DNA from: Clostridia bacterium
GTDB taxonomy: Bacteria > Bacillota > Clostridia > Oscillospirales > Acutalibacteraceae
NCBI GenBank assembly: GCA_017513525.1
Contig: JAFXFC010000048.1
Coordinates: forward strand, 62,001 to 126,000
Direction: 5' to 3'
Length of the DNA: 64,000 bases
Made by a program: the position numbers and the translations under genes. Below, one piece after another: positions 34,806-43,199 of the stretch (position 1 is the first letter of the stretch; the number at the start of each line of letters is the position of its first letter). The notes under the pieces are model-generated. The model did not search any database. It was not told where the DNA came from and saw only the letters and a program-made list of their open reading frames with translations.

Positions 34806-35834
34806 ATGAAAAAAATTACTGCTGTTTCATTATGTATTATAATGCTTCTTCCTATGCTTTTTACTGCTTCCTTTGCTGCTGTCAGCGAAAATGCAGGTAT
34901 GTCTGCCATAAGAGCTCAGTGGTCAAGAGGAGAGGGACCAAAAAAAGACGGCTATGATATTGATTACAGCTTCTTTTCTCCTATTGCAAACGGTTCTTCA
35001 GACGAGAAAGAGTATCCTCTTCTTGTAATACTTCCGGGCTTTGGCGAATCTACATATGAAGGCGAAGAGCTTACTGCAAACGAATTTCCTTTATGGTCAT
35101 CTAAAGAATATCAGGAGAAGTTCTATAACGGCGGGGCATATATCATAATTGCAAGAGCTCCTGAAGAGGCTGCACTCTTTTGGGATTCTGCACTCCCGAT
35201 TCCTGCTCTTAAAGCTGCAATTGAAGATTTTTGTGTTGAAAATCGCAATGTTGACACCAACAGAATATATGTAATGGGCTGGTCCTTAGGTGCTACGGGA
35301 GCTACAAGATTAACTGCAAACTATGATAATTTTATTGCGGCGGCACTTATATTTTCTCCCATTTATGCTATGAGCAATAAAGAAGCTGATGCCTGCCGAA
35401 ATAAGGCAGTGTGGTTATTTGGCTGTAAAAAAGACAGTATTGCAATTTATGATTTATATACTAAAGCATCATGGAATAATCTTTTAGATAATTCTCTTGA
35501 TTATTCAAAAATAAGATTTACAACTACTGAAACTGCACCCAATACACCGATGCTTCTCCACCATAACACATGGGATTTGGCGCTCAGGGATATGACGGAT
35601 AACGGCGGTTGCACAGGTGTTAATACAATTGACGGTTACGGTGATGTGATAGTAAATCCCTCAGTTATAGAGTGGCTCAGTGAACAAAGCCTTGTTGTTG
35701 AGGAAGAAATTGAAACCTGTTCACACATTTGTCATAAAGGCGGTATTTCAGGCTTCTTTTATAAAATAATCCGTTTGTTCTGGCAGTTGTTCGGAATGAA
35801 TAAAACCTGTTCATGCGGATTAGATCATTATTAA
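34806..35834 (+). CDS. Secreted alpha/beta hydrolase (predicted esterase/peptidase) with Cys-rich C-terminal tail
   Basis: This 342-aa protein has a signal peptide (KK, about 14 hydrophobic residues, FAA end near residue 20). The alpha/beta hydrolase fold starts with LLVILPGFGES near residue 75. The nucleophile Ser is in MGWSLGATGA near residue 160, and a likely catalytic His lies in HHNTWDLAL near 255. This is similar to the predicted peptidase/esterase group near PHB depolymerases. The last 38 residues (about 305-342) form a separate tail: CSHICHKGG, an aromatic amphipathic helix, then NKTCSCG. No LPxTG is present. A terminator follows. Confidence 0.82.
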   Translation: MKKITAVSLCIIMLLPMLFTASFAAVSENAGMSAIRAQWSRGEGPKKDGYDIDYSFFSPIANGSSDEKEYPLLVILPGFGESTYEGEELTANEFPLWSSKEYQEKFYNGGAYIIIARAPEEAALFWDSALPIPALKAAIEDFCVENRNVDTNRIYVMGWSLGATGATRLTANYDNFIAAALIFSPIYAMSNKEADACRNKAVWLFGCKKDSIAIYDLYTKASWNNLLDNSLDYSKIRFTTTETAPNTPMLLHHNTWDLALRDMTDNGGCTGVNTIDGYGDVIVNPSVIEWLSEQSLVVEEEIETCSHICHKGGISGFFYKIIRLFWQLFGMNKTCSCGLDHY

Positions 35835-35844
35835 TTAAATATAT

Positions 35845-35878
35845 AAGGCGGCATCTGAAGCTTGATGCCGCCTTAAAA
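35845..35878. terminator. Bidirectional terminator between convergent genes
   Basis: AAGGCGGCATC (35845-35855) pairs perfectly with GATGCCGCCTT (35864-35874) around 8 nt. A-rich DNA lies on both sides. It ends the hydrolase gene (+) and the sugar isomerase gene (-). Confidence 0.8.
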
Positions 35879-35882
35879 CTGC

Positions 35883-36656
35883 TTATTTAGCTATTTTATT
35901 CATATATTCCCAAGAAAGCTTTGTTGCTTTTTTTGCATCATTATCGAACCAGTCAATATCTTGCTCATACATGATATAAGGAATATCAAGCTCTTTACAA
36001 GCATTGTAGCATGCTTTAAGGTCAACAAGTCCTTCTCCGAGTGTGCAGAATTTTCTTTCTCCGTCAATGATATTATAGTCCTTGAAATGGCAGACCTTTA
36101 CTCTGCCTTTCATTTTATTAAGATATTCCACAGGGTCAGCACCTGCAAAGTGAATCCATGCAACATCGGGAATAAAACGGAAAATTTCAGGATCAGTGTT
36201 CTCAATAAGATAATCTATCATGGTTTCACCGTTATCTAACTTTTTGAACTCAAAGTCGTGATTATGATAGTTAAAGGTCATGCCGTTTTCTTTAAGCTTC
36301 CCGCCTATTGAATTTATTTTTGCGATGAAGGAATCAACAGCTTCTTTTGTACCTCTCGCATCTTCAGGTGCGCCGCCGAGTCCTAAGGCATCACATTCAA
36401 TAACCTTGTGTTCTTCAATTAAATTGTCGGTGTCATTTAAAAATCTTTCGAGGGGTTTATGTGTTACACAGACCTTCATTTCGTATTTATCTAAAATTTC
36501 CTTTTGTATATTGGCGGGTATCGGACCTATGGCGGATATCTGAACATCTGTTACACCGAGAGAGGAGAGATATGAAAGGGTAGTGTCAAAATCTTCCGCA
36601 TTCTGGCAAAAATCCCTTAATGTATAAAGCTGAATTCCGAGAATAGGTGTGTTCAT
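35883..36656 (-). CDS. Sugar phosphate isomerase/epimerase family protein
   Basis: This 257-aa xylose isomerase-like TIM barrel begins ILGIQLYTLRDFC. Metal ligands are suggested in FNYHNHDFEF near residue 134, FIPDVAWIHFAG near 165, VCHFKDYN near 191 and the final YEQDID. The IQLYTLR start is the form seen in many predicted sugar isomerases of gut Clostridia; the substrate is unknown. ATG 36656 is chosen over TTG 36665; AAAGG lies about 11 nt upstream. It is transcribed alone on the minus strand. Confidence 0.82.
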   Translation of the reverse strand: MNTPILGIQLYTLRDFCQNAEDFDTTLSYLSSLGVTDVQISAIGPIPANIQKEILDKYEMKVCVTHKPLERFLNDTDNLIEEHKVIECDALGLGGAPEDARGTKEAVDSFIAKINSIGGKLKENGMTFNYHNHDFEFKKLDNGETMIDYLIENTDPEIFRFIPDVAWIHFAGADPVEYLNKMKGRVKVCHFKDYNIIDGERKFCTLGEGLVDLKACYNACKELDIPYIMYEQDIDWFDNDAKKATKLSWEYMNKIAK

Positions 36657-36691
36657 TCTTATCAAAACCTTTCTGAATTTGTGATAGTAAT

Positions 36692-36720
36692 AATATAAAG
36701 CATAATTATGTTTTTATCAA
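36692..36720 (-). promoter_or_regulatory. Minus-strand promoter for the sugar isomerase
   Basis: On the minus strand: TTGATA (36720-36715), 17 nt, TATATT (36697-36692), 35 nt before the ATG. Confidence 0.5.
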
Positions 36721-36797
36721 TGTATATTTTCGTTTTTGTAATTTTAACTAATTAAATACATTCAGATTCGTTGAATTGCTGAAAATCATTCATTTGT

Positions 36798-36826
36798 TTG
36801 ACATTAGCTGTTATTGATAGTAAAAT
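36798..36826 (+). promoter_or_regulatory. Promoter for the secreted metallophosphoesterase
   Basis: Perfect TTGACA (36798-36803), 17 nt, TAAAAT (36821-36826). The ATG is 34 nt downstream with GGAGG before it. Confidence 0.72.
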
Positions 36827-36860
36827 TATTTTGATATATTATGATAACGGAGGATTAATA

Positions 36861-38045
36861 ATGAAAAAATTATTATCAATTGTTCTTTCTGCAGTAATGG
36901 TATTATCTCTCATTACTGTTGCATTTGCAGCAGTTCCCGGTGAAAATGATGTTCTTAAGTTTGATGAAAACGGTGAATTCAAGATTTTTAATATCTGTGA
37001 TATTCAGGACAATTTTCCCATTCACAAAACCTGTGTTGCATTTATTAAGGATATGATAGAAATCCATGATCCCGACCTTGTTATCCTCGGCGGCGATAAT
37101 TCAACTGCATCCAAGGAAACAAAGGCTGATGCAATAAAAGAGCTTTGTGATATTTTTGTTAGCACAGAAACTTATTTTACATTCGTTTTCGGTAATCACG
37201 ATGATGAACAGGGGGTCAGCCGTGAAGAGCTTTATGACATGTATAAGCTTTATGGCGGTGAATACTGCCTTGCTTATGATGCAGATCCCGCACTTACGGG
37301 TGTTGCAACTCATAATCTCACAGTAAAGAGTTCTGACGGCAATAAGATAGCTTATAATCTTTATATGTTCGACTCCAATTCCTACGCTTATGATGAAAAC
37401 GGAAATGAACTCGGTTATGATTGTGTGCATGAAGATCAGATCGAATGGTATAAGAAAACTTCTGCTGATGTAAAGGCTGCCAACGGAAATGAAACTGTTT
37501 CCGCAATGGCATTCCAGCACATAGTTGTTCAGGAAATTTTTGAAGAGCTCTTTATTAAGAGCCCCGCGAACCTCGGCGATCTTACACTTAATTTTGACGG
37601 CGTTTCCTACACATATCTTCCTCTTTCTCATAACATTAAGGAAGGCTTCCTTCTTGAAGCTCCCTGTCCCGGTTACTACAATTACGGACAGTTTGATGCT
37701 ATGGTTGAAACAGGAGATGTCGTAGCAATATTCTCAGGACATGATCATCCCAATTCATATACAGTTGAAAGAGACGGTATCGATATCGTTAATACTCCCG
37801 GTGCCAGCTTTGAGTCATACGGTGAGAATTCCGTAAGAGGTCTTCGTCTTATTACTCTCAATGAAAACGATACTTCAACTTATGAAACAGAAATTCTGAC
37901 AGTTGCTGATTATATTCTCGGTGACGGTGCATATTTAACAGAGTTTGGCGATATGTCCACCTTTGATGCTGTTTTAGGTTTAATCGGAAAGCTTTTCTTT
38001 AATTTCTATATCAGATTTGTAAATACATTTTTTGCGTTTATCTGA
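36861..38045 (+). CDS. Secreted calcineurin-like metallophosphoesterase
   Basis: This 394-aa protein has a signal peptide (residues 1-23, AFA). The metallophosphoesterase motifs are in order: FKIFNICDIQD (about residue 37), LVILGGDNST (about 72), FVFGNHDDE (about 110), a single His in AFQHIVV (about 218) and FSGHDHPNS (about 292). Motif I has Gln where the common form has His. The substrate may be a phosphate ester or nucleotide outside the cell. The last 30 residues are hydrophobic and aromatic (FFNFYIRFVNTFF), perhaps a membrane or wall anchor. ATG 36861 has GGAGG 7 nt before. Confidence 0.85.
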   Translation: MKKLLSIVLSAVMVLSLITVAFAAVPGENDVLKFDENGEFKIFNICDIQDNFPIHKTCVAFIKDMIEIHDPDLVILGGDNSTASKETKADAIKELCDIFVSTETYFTFVFGNHDDEQGVSREELYDMYKLYGGEYCLAYDADPALTGVATHNLTVKSSDGNKIAYNLYMFDSNSYAYDENGNELGYDCVHEDQIEWYKKTSADVKAANGNETVSAMAFQHIVVQEIFEELFIKSPANLGDLTLNFDGVSYTYLPLSHNIKEGFLLEAPCPGYYNYGQFDAMVETGDVVAIFSGHDHPNSYTVERDGIDIVNTPGASFESYGENSVRGLRLITLNENDTSTYETEILTVADYILGDGAYLTEFGDMSTFDAVLGLIGKLFFNFYIRFVNTFFAFI

Positions 38046-38078
38046 TTTGTAACTTTTTTGTTAATTCCAAGTTAATTT

Positions 38079-38101
38079 ATTTGGTAAACTATTTACTAAA
38101 T
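38079..38101 (+). promoter_or_regulatory. Operator-like palindrome overlapping the -35
   Basis: ATTTGGTAAA (38079-38088) and TTTACTAAAT (38092-38101) are near-perfect inverted copies (one mismatch) with 3 nt between. The right arm contains the -35 TTTACT. The shape recalls LacI/GalR-type sites (GTAAAC...TTTAC), so a bound repressor would block the promoter. No regulator gene is adjacent. Confidence 0.45.
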
Positions 38102-38120
38102 TTTACATGAATAGTAAAAT
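38092..38120 (+). promoter_or_regulatory. Promoter for the epimerase-zinc-ribbon gene
   Basis: TTTACT (38092-38097), 17 nt, TAAAAT (38115-38120). The -10 context AATAGTAAAATTATT is nearly the same as at 36821. Confidence 0.6.
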
Positions 38121-38149
38121 TATTAAAAAATTGTTAGGGGGATACAAAA

Positions 38150-39679
38150 ATGAAAACCGTATTTCTTACCGGCGGTACCGGTAACATGGGTTGGGCTGCT
38201 TTTCAGGAGCTTTATAAGCTCGGCGATGTAAAGATCAATTTTCTTGCCCGTCCCAGCGACAAAAACAAAGAGATGCTTATGCCTTACATGGGCAAAAAGA
38301 ATGTTGAAATTATCTGGGGTGACTTCCTTGAATACGATTCAATTCTCAAGGGAATTACAGGTGCAGATTATGTTCTTCATATCGGCGGTATGGTTTCACC
38401 TGCTGCTGACTACAAGCCCTATTCAACAAGAAAAGTAAATGTCGGTGCTGCAGAGAATATCTGTAAGGCAGTTCTTGCTCAGCCCAATGCAGACGATATC
38501 AAGGTTTGCTACATAGGTTCAGTTGCTGAAACAGGTGACAGAAACACTCCCATTCACTGGGGCAGATGCGGCGACCCCATCAAGGTATCAATTTATGATC
38601 ATTATGCTATTTCCAAGGTTATGGCTGAAAGAGTTTTCGTTGAAAGCGGAATCAAGCACTGGGTAGTTATGCGTCAGTCAGGTATTCTTTATCCTGATAT
38701 TCTTCACAATATGGAACCCATTATGTATCATGTTCCTCTCAACGGTATGCTCGAATGGTGTACAGTTGAAGACTCAGGCAGACTTATGAGAAACTTTGTT
38801 ACAGAAGATCTTCCCGAAGAATTCTTCAGAAGATTCTATAACATCGGTTCAGGTAAAGAATACCGACTTACAAACTATGAGTTTGAAGAGCTTCTTCTCG
38901 GCTGTATCGGTCTTGGTTCACCCAAGACACTCTTTGATCCTAACTGGTTCACAACTAAGAACTTCCACGGACAGTATTATGCAGACGGCGATCTTCTTGA
39001 AGAATATCTCCATTTCCGTGCTAATATGCCCGTTAAGGATTATTTTGACCATATGGCAAATCAGGTCGAATTCTATTTCAGAATTCCCAAGTATATACCC
39101 ACAAAGAAGCTTCTCGGTGCATGTGCTAAGCCCTTTATGAAGAAGATTGCCGAAACCGAAAGATGGGGTACTCTTGACTGGATAAAGACAAAGGATCCCG
39201 TAAGACTTTCTGCTTATTACGGTTCTTATGAAGATTATCTTAAAATTCCCAACAATTGGGATGACTTTAAGCTTGAAAGCCCCGATAAGAGAAGTGAAGC
39301 TGCTGAAAAGTATGTTCTCGATCACGGCTATGATGAATCAAAGCCCAAGGCAGAGCTTGATATTAGTGATATGAAGCAGGCTGCCGAGTTCCGTGGCGGC
39401 GAATGCTTAAGTGACACAATGACAAAGGGTGACCTTGTTACAAAGCTTAAGTGGAAGTGCGGATGCTGCGGTCACGAATTTGAAGCAAGTCCCAATCTTA
39501 TCCTTCTCGGCGGTCACTGGTGCCCCGAATGCTATCTCCCCGAAAAAACATGGAACTATGATGATATAGCAAAGGGTAATCCCTTCTTCGCTCAGGTTTG
39601 GTATACAAACCACTCAAAGGATGAACACAATGTTTATCACTTTGATGAGATATTTGACGGTTGGGAAAAGAAAAAATAA
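38150..39679 (+). CDS. NAD-dependent epimerase/dehydratase fused to a zinc ribbon
   Basis: This 509-aa protein starts with the extended short-chain dehydrogenase fold: VFLTGGTGNMGWAA (NAD loop), GDFLEYDSI, and the catalytic Tyr152-x3-Lys156 in YAISK. The substrate-binding part continues to about residue 340. The C-terminal 75 residues hold a zinc ribbon: CGCCGHEFEASPNL with Cys437/440, then HWCPEC with Cys458/461. This ribbon is not usual for sugar epimerases. GGGGG lies 9 nt before the ATG. Codon choice looks biased to a small set (AAG, CCC, CTT), suggesting high expression. A clear terminator follows. The substrate is unknown. Confidence 0.8.
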   Translation: MKTVFLTGGTGNMGWAAFQELYKLGDVKINFLARPSDKNKEMLMPYMGKKNVEIIWGDFLEYDSILKGITGADYVLHIGGMVSPAADYKPYSTRKVNVGAAENICKAVLAQPNADDIKVCYIGSVAETGDRNTPIHWGRCGDPIKVSIYDHYAISKVMAERVFVESGIKHWVVMRQSGILYPDILHNMEPIMYHVPLNGMLEWCTVEDSGRLMRNFVTEDLPEEFFRRFYNIGSGKEYRLTNYEFEELLLGCIGLGSPKTLFDPNWFTTKNFHGQYYADGDLLEEYLHFRANMPVKDYFDHMANQVEFYFRIPKYIPTKKLLGACAKPFMKKIAETERWGTLDWIKTKDPVRLSAYYGSYEDYLKIPNNWDDFKLESPDKRSEAAEKYVLDHGYDESKPKAELDISDMKQAAEFRGGECLSDTMTKGDLVTKLKWKCGCCGHEFEASPNLILLGGHWCPECYLPEKTWNYDDIAKGNPFFAQVWYTNHSKDEHNVYHFDEIFDGWEKKK

Positions 39680-39716
39680 AAATATTTCAGTTTTATAATA
39701 AACTCAAATAATTTTA

Positions 39717-39752
39717 GTGCAGCTCTCAATATAAGAGAGTTGCACTTTTTTT
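39717..39752 (+). terminator. Terminator after the epimerase gene
   Basis: GTGCAGCTCTC (39717-39727) pairs with GAGAGTTGCAC (39735-39745, one G-U), followed by seven T. Confidence 0.9.
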
Positions 39753-39762
39753 GCGTTATGTG

Positions 39763-39791
39763 TTGATATTTTATTTTATTTGTTTTAATAT
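39763..39791 (+). promoter_or_regulatory. Promoter for the HAD phosphatase gene
   Basis: TTGATA (39763-39768), 17 nt, TAATAT (39786-39791), 31 nt before the ATG. Confidence 0.5.
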
Positions 39792-39822
39792 TAAGTCACA
39801 AAATAATCTAAGTGGGAGAACT

Positions 39823-40470
39823 ATGAAATATTCACTTGTAATTTTTGATCTTGACGGTACTGTTCTTGATACGCTTGAGGATTTATATGATGCCGTTAAT
39901 TTCGCTTTAATGAAGAATAATTTGCCTCAGAGAAAAATTGAAGAGATACGGTCATTTGTAGGAAACGGAATACGGCTTCTGATTGAAAGATCCGTTTGTG
40001 AAAACACTGATGACGGCACCGTAAATGCAGTCTTTTCTGATTTTAAGTCATATTATGCTGAGCATAGCTGTGATAAAACAAAACCTTATGACGGGGTTAC
40101 AGAGCTTCTCTGGAGGCTTAAAGCTAAAGGTGTTCAGATTGCTGTTGTTTCCAATAAAGCTGATTTTGCTGTTCAGGCTCTTGTGCAGAAATTTTTCCCC
40201 GATTGCTTTAATATTGCCGTAGGGGAGAGGGAAGGCATATTAAAAAAGCCTGCCCCCGATTCGGTTTTTGAAGTATTAAAAAGACTTGATATTGATGCTC
40301 ATTCCTGCGTTTATGTCGGTGACTCAGAAGTTGACATTCAGACTTCGGAAAATGCAGGTATAAACTGTATTTCCGTTGATTGGGGCTTTCGTGACAGAGA
40401 AGAGCTTTTGCTTGCGGGCGCTGAAATTATCGCATCAGATATAAATGAGCTATATTCGTATCTTTTATAA
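39823..40470 (+). CDS. HAD-family phosphoglycolate phosphatase-like hydrolase
   Basis: This 215-aa hydrolase has HAD motif I VIFDLDGTVLDT (nucleophile Asp near residue 9), motif II VVSNK near 112, motif III Lys in KKPAPDSV near 145 and motif IV VGDSEVDI near 168. A helical C1 cap lies between I and II. It is close to phosphoglycolate phosphatases (gph), but this family is broad. ATG 39823, with GGGAG upstream, is preferred to the ATG at 39751, which lies in the preceding terminator. Confidence 0.85.
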   Translation: MKYSLVIFDLDGTVLDTLEDLYDAVNFALMKNNLPQRKIEEIRSFVGNGIRLLIERSVCENTDDGTVNAVFSDFKSYYAEHSCDKTKPYDGVTELLWRLKAKGVQIAVVSNKADFAVQALVQKFFPDCFNIAVGEREGILKKPAPDSVFEVLKRLDIDAHSCVYVGDSEVDIQTSENAGINCISVDWGFRDREELLLAGAEIIASDINELYSYLL

Positions 40471-40474
40471 ACAG

Positions 40475-40509
40475 TCGGACCGAGTACATTTCATATGCAC
40501 TCGGCCCGA
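40475..40509 (+). terminator. Terminator after the HAD phosphatase gene
   Basis: TCGG-A-CCGAGT (40475 onward) pairs with ACTCGG-C-CCGA (to 40509) with one internal mismatch. T-rich DNA follows to 40526. It lies between convergent genes. Confidence 0.75.
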
Positions 40510-40518
40510 TAATTATTT

Positions 40519-41808
40519 TTATTTTTCGATTGTTCCTTTACATCCGTTTTCGCAGATCTCTGAAATTTTAACAGGTATTATCTTACCGCAAAGATTTTCG
40601 TCTGAAACGGCAAAAACAGGTGTGTAATTTTCTGTATAACCCTGTTGGAGCTTACCCTTTGGTGTTTCAAAAAGAACATTAACGGTTTTGCCTACATATG
40701 TATCCATAAAGGATTTTCTGATTTTATCACATTCCTTTTGAAGAACAGCACAACGGTTGTTTTTTATACTGTTTTGTATTTTATCAGGGTAATTGTATGC
40801 GGGTGTGCCTTCTCTCGGTGAAAACGGGAATACATGCACTTTCATGAATTCGCATTTTTTTGCAAAGCTCAGTGTTTCGTTGAAGTCTTCCTCTGTTTCA
40901 CCGGGGAAGCCGACAATTATATCGGTAGTGAGAGATATATCCTTGAATGTCAGCTTTAATTTTTCGCAAAGTTCAAAATATTCTTCAGCGGTGTAGTGTC
41001 TGTTCATTCTTTTCAGTATCTTATTACTGCCGCTTTGAAGTGAAAGATGAAACTGAGGACAGAATTTCTTCATTTCAGCGAGTCTTTCTATTACTTCATC
41101 TGTGATATGGTCGGGTTCAAGTGAGCCTAAACGGAAACGCTCAATTCCTGAAGTTTCTTCTGCAATCTGAAGAGCATCACAGATAGATGTTCCGTTATCA
41201 AGTCCGTAAGAGGATAGGTTTATTCCGACAAATACGATTTCCTTATATCCGAGGGATGCGAGTTTTTCTATTTCTTTTTTTATATCGTCAAGCGGTCTTG
41301 ATCTTGAAAATCCGCGGGCTTTCGGGATAATACAGTATGAACAGTATCGGTTACAACCGTCCTGAATTTTTATAAATGCTCTCGTGTGTCCTTCAAAGGA
41401 GTTTATGCTGAGTCCCTTATATGTATCATTCCTGTTGTGGGGGACTATATCAATGATACGGCTGCAGTGCTTCATATATTCTTCAATTTTTTCAATAAGT
41501 GAACTGTTGGTTTTATTGCCGAGTATAATATCAGCTTCATGAAGTGCTATAGCTTCATCTTTGAAAGCCTGAGAAAAGCATCCCGTTAAAACAATAACAG
41601 CGTCAGGATTGTCGCTTCTGAAGCGTCTTACTGCCTGTCTTGTTTTTCTGCTGCTTTCAGCTGTAACCGTGCAGGAGTTGATAATATAAATGTCGGCATT
41701 CTCTTTTGTATCTACAACAGTAAAGCCTGAGTTTTTCAATGAAGAAATCATTTCCTGTGTTTCATACTGATTAACTTTGCAGCCTAAGGTATATATTGCA
41801 GCTTTCAT
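40519..41808 (-). CDS. mtaB: tRNA t6A37 methylthiotransferase MtaB
   Basis: This 429-aa radical-SAM enzyme adds a methylthio group to t6A at position 37 of tRNA. The N-terminal UPF0004 domain carries three Cys: LGCKVNQYE, NSCTVT and GCFSQ. The radical-SAM cluster is CNRYCSYCIIPKARG near residue 150. A TRAM domain closes the protein. The GCKVNQYET start distinguishes MtaB from MiaB and RimO. It is transcribed alone on the minus strand, with GAGGTC before the ATG. Confidence 0.93.
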   Translation of the reverse strand: MKAAIYTLGCKVNQYETQEMISSLKNSGFTVVDTKENADIYIINSCTVTAESSRKTRQAVRRFRSDNPDAVIVLTGCFSQAFKDEAIALHEADIILGNKTNSSLIEKIEEYMKHCSRIIDIVPHNRNDTYKGLSINSFEGHTRAFIKIQDGCNRYCSYCIIPKARGFSRSRPLDDIKKEIEKLASLGYKEIVFVGINLSSYGLDNGTSICDALQIAEETSGIERFRLGSLEPDHITDEVIERLAEMKKFCPQFHLSLQSGSNKILKRMNRHYTAEEYFELCEKLKLTFKDISLTTDIIVGFPGETEEDFNETLSFAKKCEFMKVHVFPFSPREGTPAYNYPDKIQNSIKNNRCAVLQKECDKIRKSFMDTYVGKTVNVLFETPKGKLQQGYTENYTPVFAVSDENLCGKIIPVKISEICENGCKGTIEK

Positions 41809-41837
41809 GTTTGACCTCTTATAAATTTATTGATATA

Positions 41838-41866
41838 ATTATATACAAAATTACAATAATAATCAA
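41838..41866 (-). promoter_or_regulatory. Minus-strand promoter for mtaB
   Basis: On the minus strand: TTGATT (41866-41861), 17 nt, TATAAT (41843-41838), 29 nt before the ATG. Confidence 0.6.
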
Positions 41867-41924
41867 TATAATTTGCATTAAAGACAAGGAATTATCATAT
41901 CCTTTTTCTAAGGAGGAATCGGAC

Positions 41925-43109
41925 ATGAAAAAATTATTGTCAGTATTATCAGTGTTATTAATCGTTTTAAGTTTATGTTCGTTTTCAGTAAATGCTGAAA
42001 ATGTGAACAGTGAAGCGATTTTAACAGTAAACACAGAAATGCAGGTCGAAGTAAATGCCAAAGCATGCGTGCTTATGGATGCTAATACGGGTACATTATT
42101 AATGGGATTTAATGAAAATGAGAAATTATATCCTGCATCTGTTACTAAAATTATGACATTACTTCTTGTTTGCGAGGCTATAGAATCGGGCAAGCTTACA
42201 CTTGAAATGGAAATTACCTGCTCTGAGTCTGCGGCAGCAAAAGGCGGCTCACAAATATGGTTAGAGCCGGGGGAGGTCATGACCGTTCATGAGCTTTTGA
42301 AAGCCACAGTTATTTACAGTGCAAATGATGCCTGCTGTTTACTCGGTGAAAGTGTTGCAGGTGATGAAATTGCCTTTTGTGAATTGATGAATAAACGGGC
42401 GAAGGAACTAGGCATGAATAATACTCATTTTGTCAATTGCACGGGACTTGATGACGATGTGGATGATCATAAGACAACAGCTTTTGATATTGCCATAATG
42501 TCAAGAGAATTATTAAAGCACGAGCTTATAAGAAATTATACTACGATATGGATGGATTCGCTTCGTAACGGCGAAACTCAGCTTGTAAATACCAATAAAA
42601 TTATCAGAACATATCCGGGAGCTACGGGGCTTAAAACAGGAACAACAAGTAAGGCGGGTTGCTGTGTCAGTGCTACGGCAGAGCGAGACGGATTGGAATT
42701 AATAGCGGTAATTCTCGGTGCAGATAACAGTAAAGACCGTTTTTCGGCAGCTCAGAAGCTTCTTGACTGGGGATTTGCCAATTATGAAATTTATTCATTA
42801 AATCCCGAAAATACATATCCCGGGAGTATTAAGGTTACTCACGGTGTAAAGCAAGAGTTGAATGTAACTCACTCTGAAGCAGGTGAGGTGCTTATAAATA
42901 AGGGTGCTGCTGACAGGATAGTATCTGAGGTGGAAATTGCAGAAGAAATCGAAGCTCCTGTTACCAAGGGGCAGAATGTCGGATATGTAACTTTTAAGGT
43001 AGACGGCGATATTATAGGCAAATGTGAGCTGACAGCAGATGAAAATATTGAAAATATGACATTTAAGAATGCGATTAAGGCTATTTTTTCATCATTAAAA
43101 AATAATTAA
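41925..43109 (+). CDS. D-alanyl-D-alanine carboxypeptidase (DacF/PBP5 type)
   Basis: This 394-aa secreted enzyme trims the last D-Ala of peptidoglycan side chains. It has a signal peptide (residues 1-25, VNA). The serine triad motifs of S11 peptidases are SVTK (Ser near residue 67, after LYPA), SAN in IYSANDACC near 127, and KTG in LKTGTTSK near 233. A PBP5-type C-terminal sheet domain follows, ending in a short amphipathic helix (NAIKAIFSSLKN) for membrane contact. GGAGG lies 7-8 nt before ATG 41925. In Bacillus the DacF type is a sporulation gene; here the role may be vegetative. Confidence 0.9.
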   Translation: MKKLLSVLSVLLIVLSLCSFSVNAENVNSEAILTVNTEMQVEVNAKACVLMDANTGTLLMGFNENEKLYPASVTKIMTLLLVCEAIESGKLTLEMEITCSESAAAKGGSQIWLEPGEVMTVHELLKATVIYSANDACCLLGESVAGDEIAFCELMNKRAKELGMNNTHFVNCTGLDDDVDDHKTTAFDIAIMSRELLKHELIRNYTTIWMDSLRNGETQLVNTNKIIRTYPGATGLKTGTTSKAGCCVSATAERDGLELIAVILGADNSKDRFSAAQKLLDWGFANYEIYSLNPENTYPGSIKVTHGVKQELNVTHSEAGEVLINKGAADRIVSEVEIAEEIEAPVTKGQNVGYVTFKVDGDIIGKCELTADENIENMTFKNAIKAIFSSLKNN

Positions 43110-43132
43110 TTGTAAAAAATTTCATATTCTTA

Positions 43133-43161
43133 TTGAAATGCACTTTATTTTATAGTAAAAT
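43133..43161 (+). promoter_or_regulatory. Promoter for pgi
   Basis: TTGAAA (43133-43138), 17 nt, TAAAAT (43156-43161). The start codon is 38 nt downstream. Confidence 0.6.
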
Positions 43162-43199
43162 AATAAAAAATCAAATTATGTTGGAGGATTATTTCTGTA

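Noticed and set aside
41809..41924. Clear plus-strand promoter for the D-Ala-D-Ala carboxypeptidase
   Set aside because: Only weak pairs such as TTGCAT with CATATC were found; not listed because support is poor.
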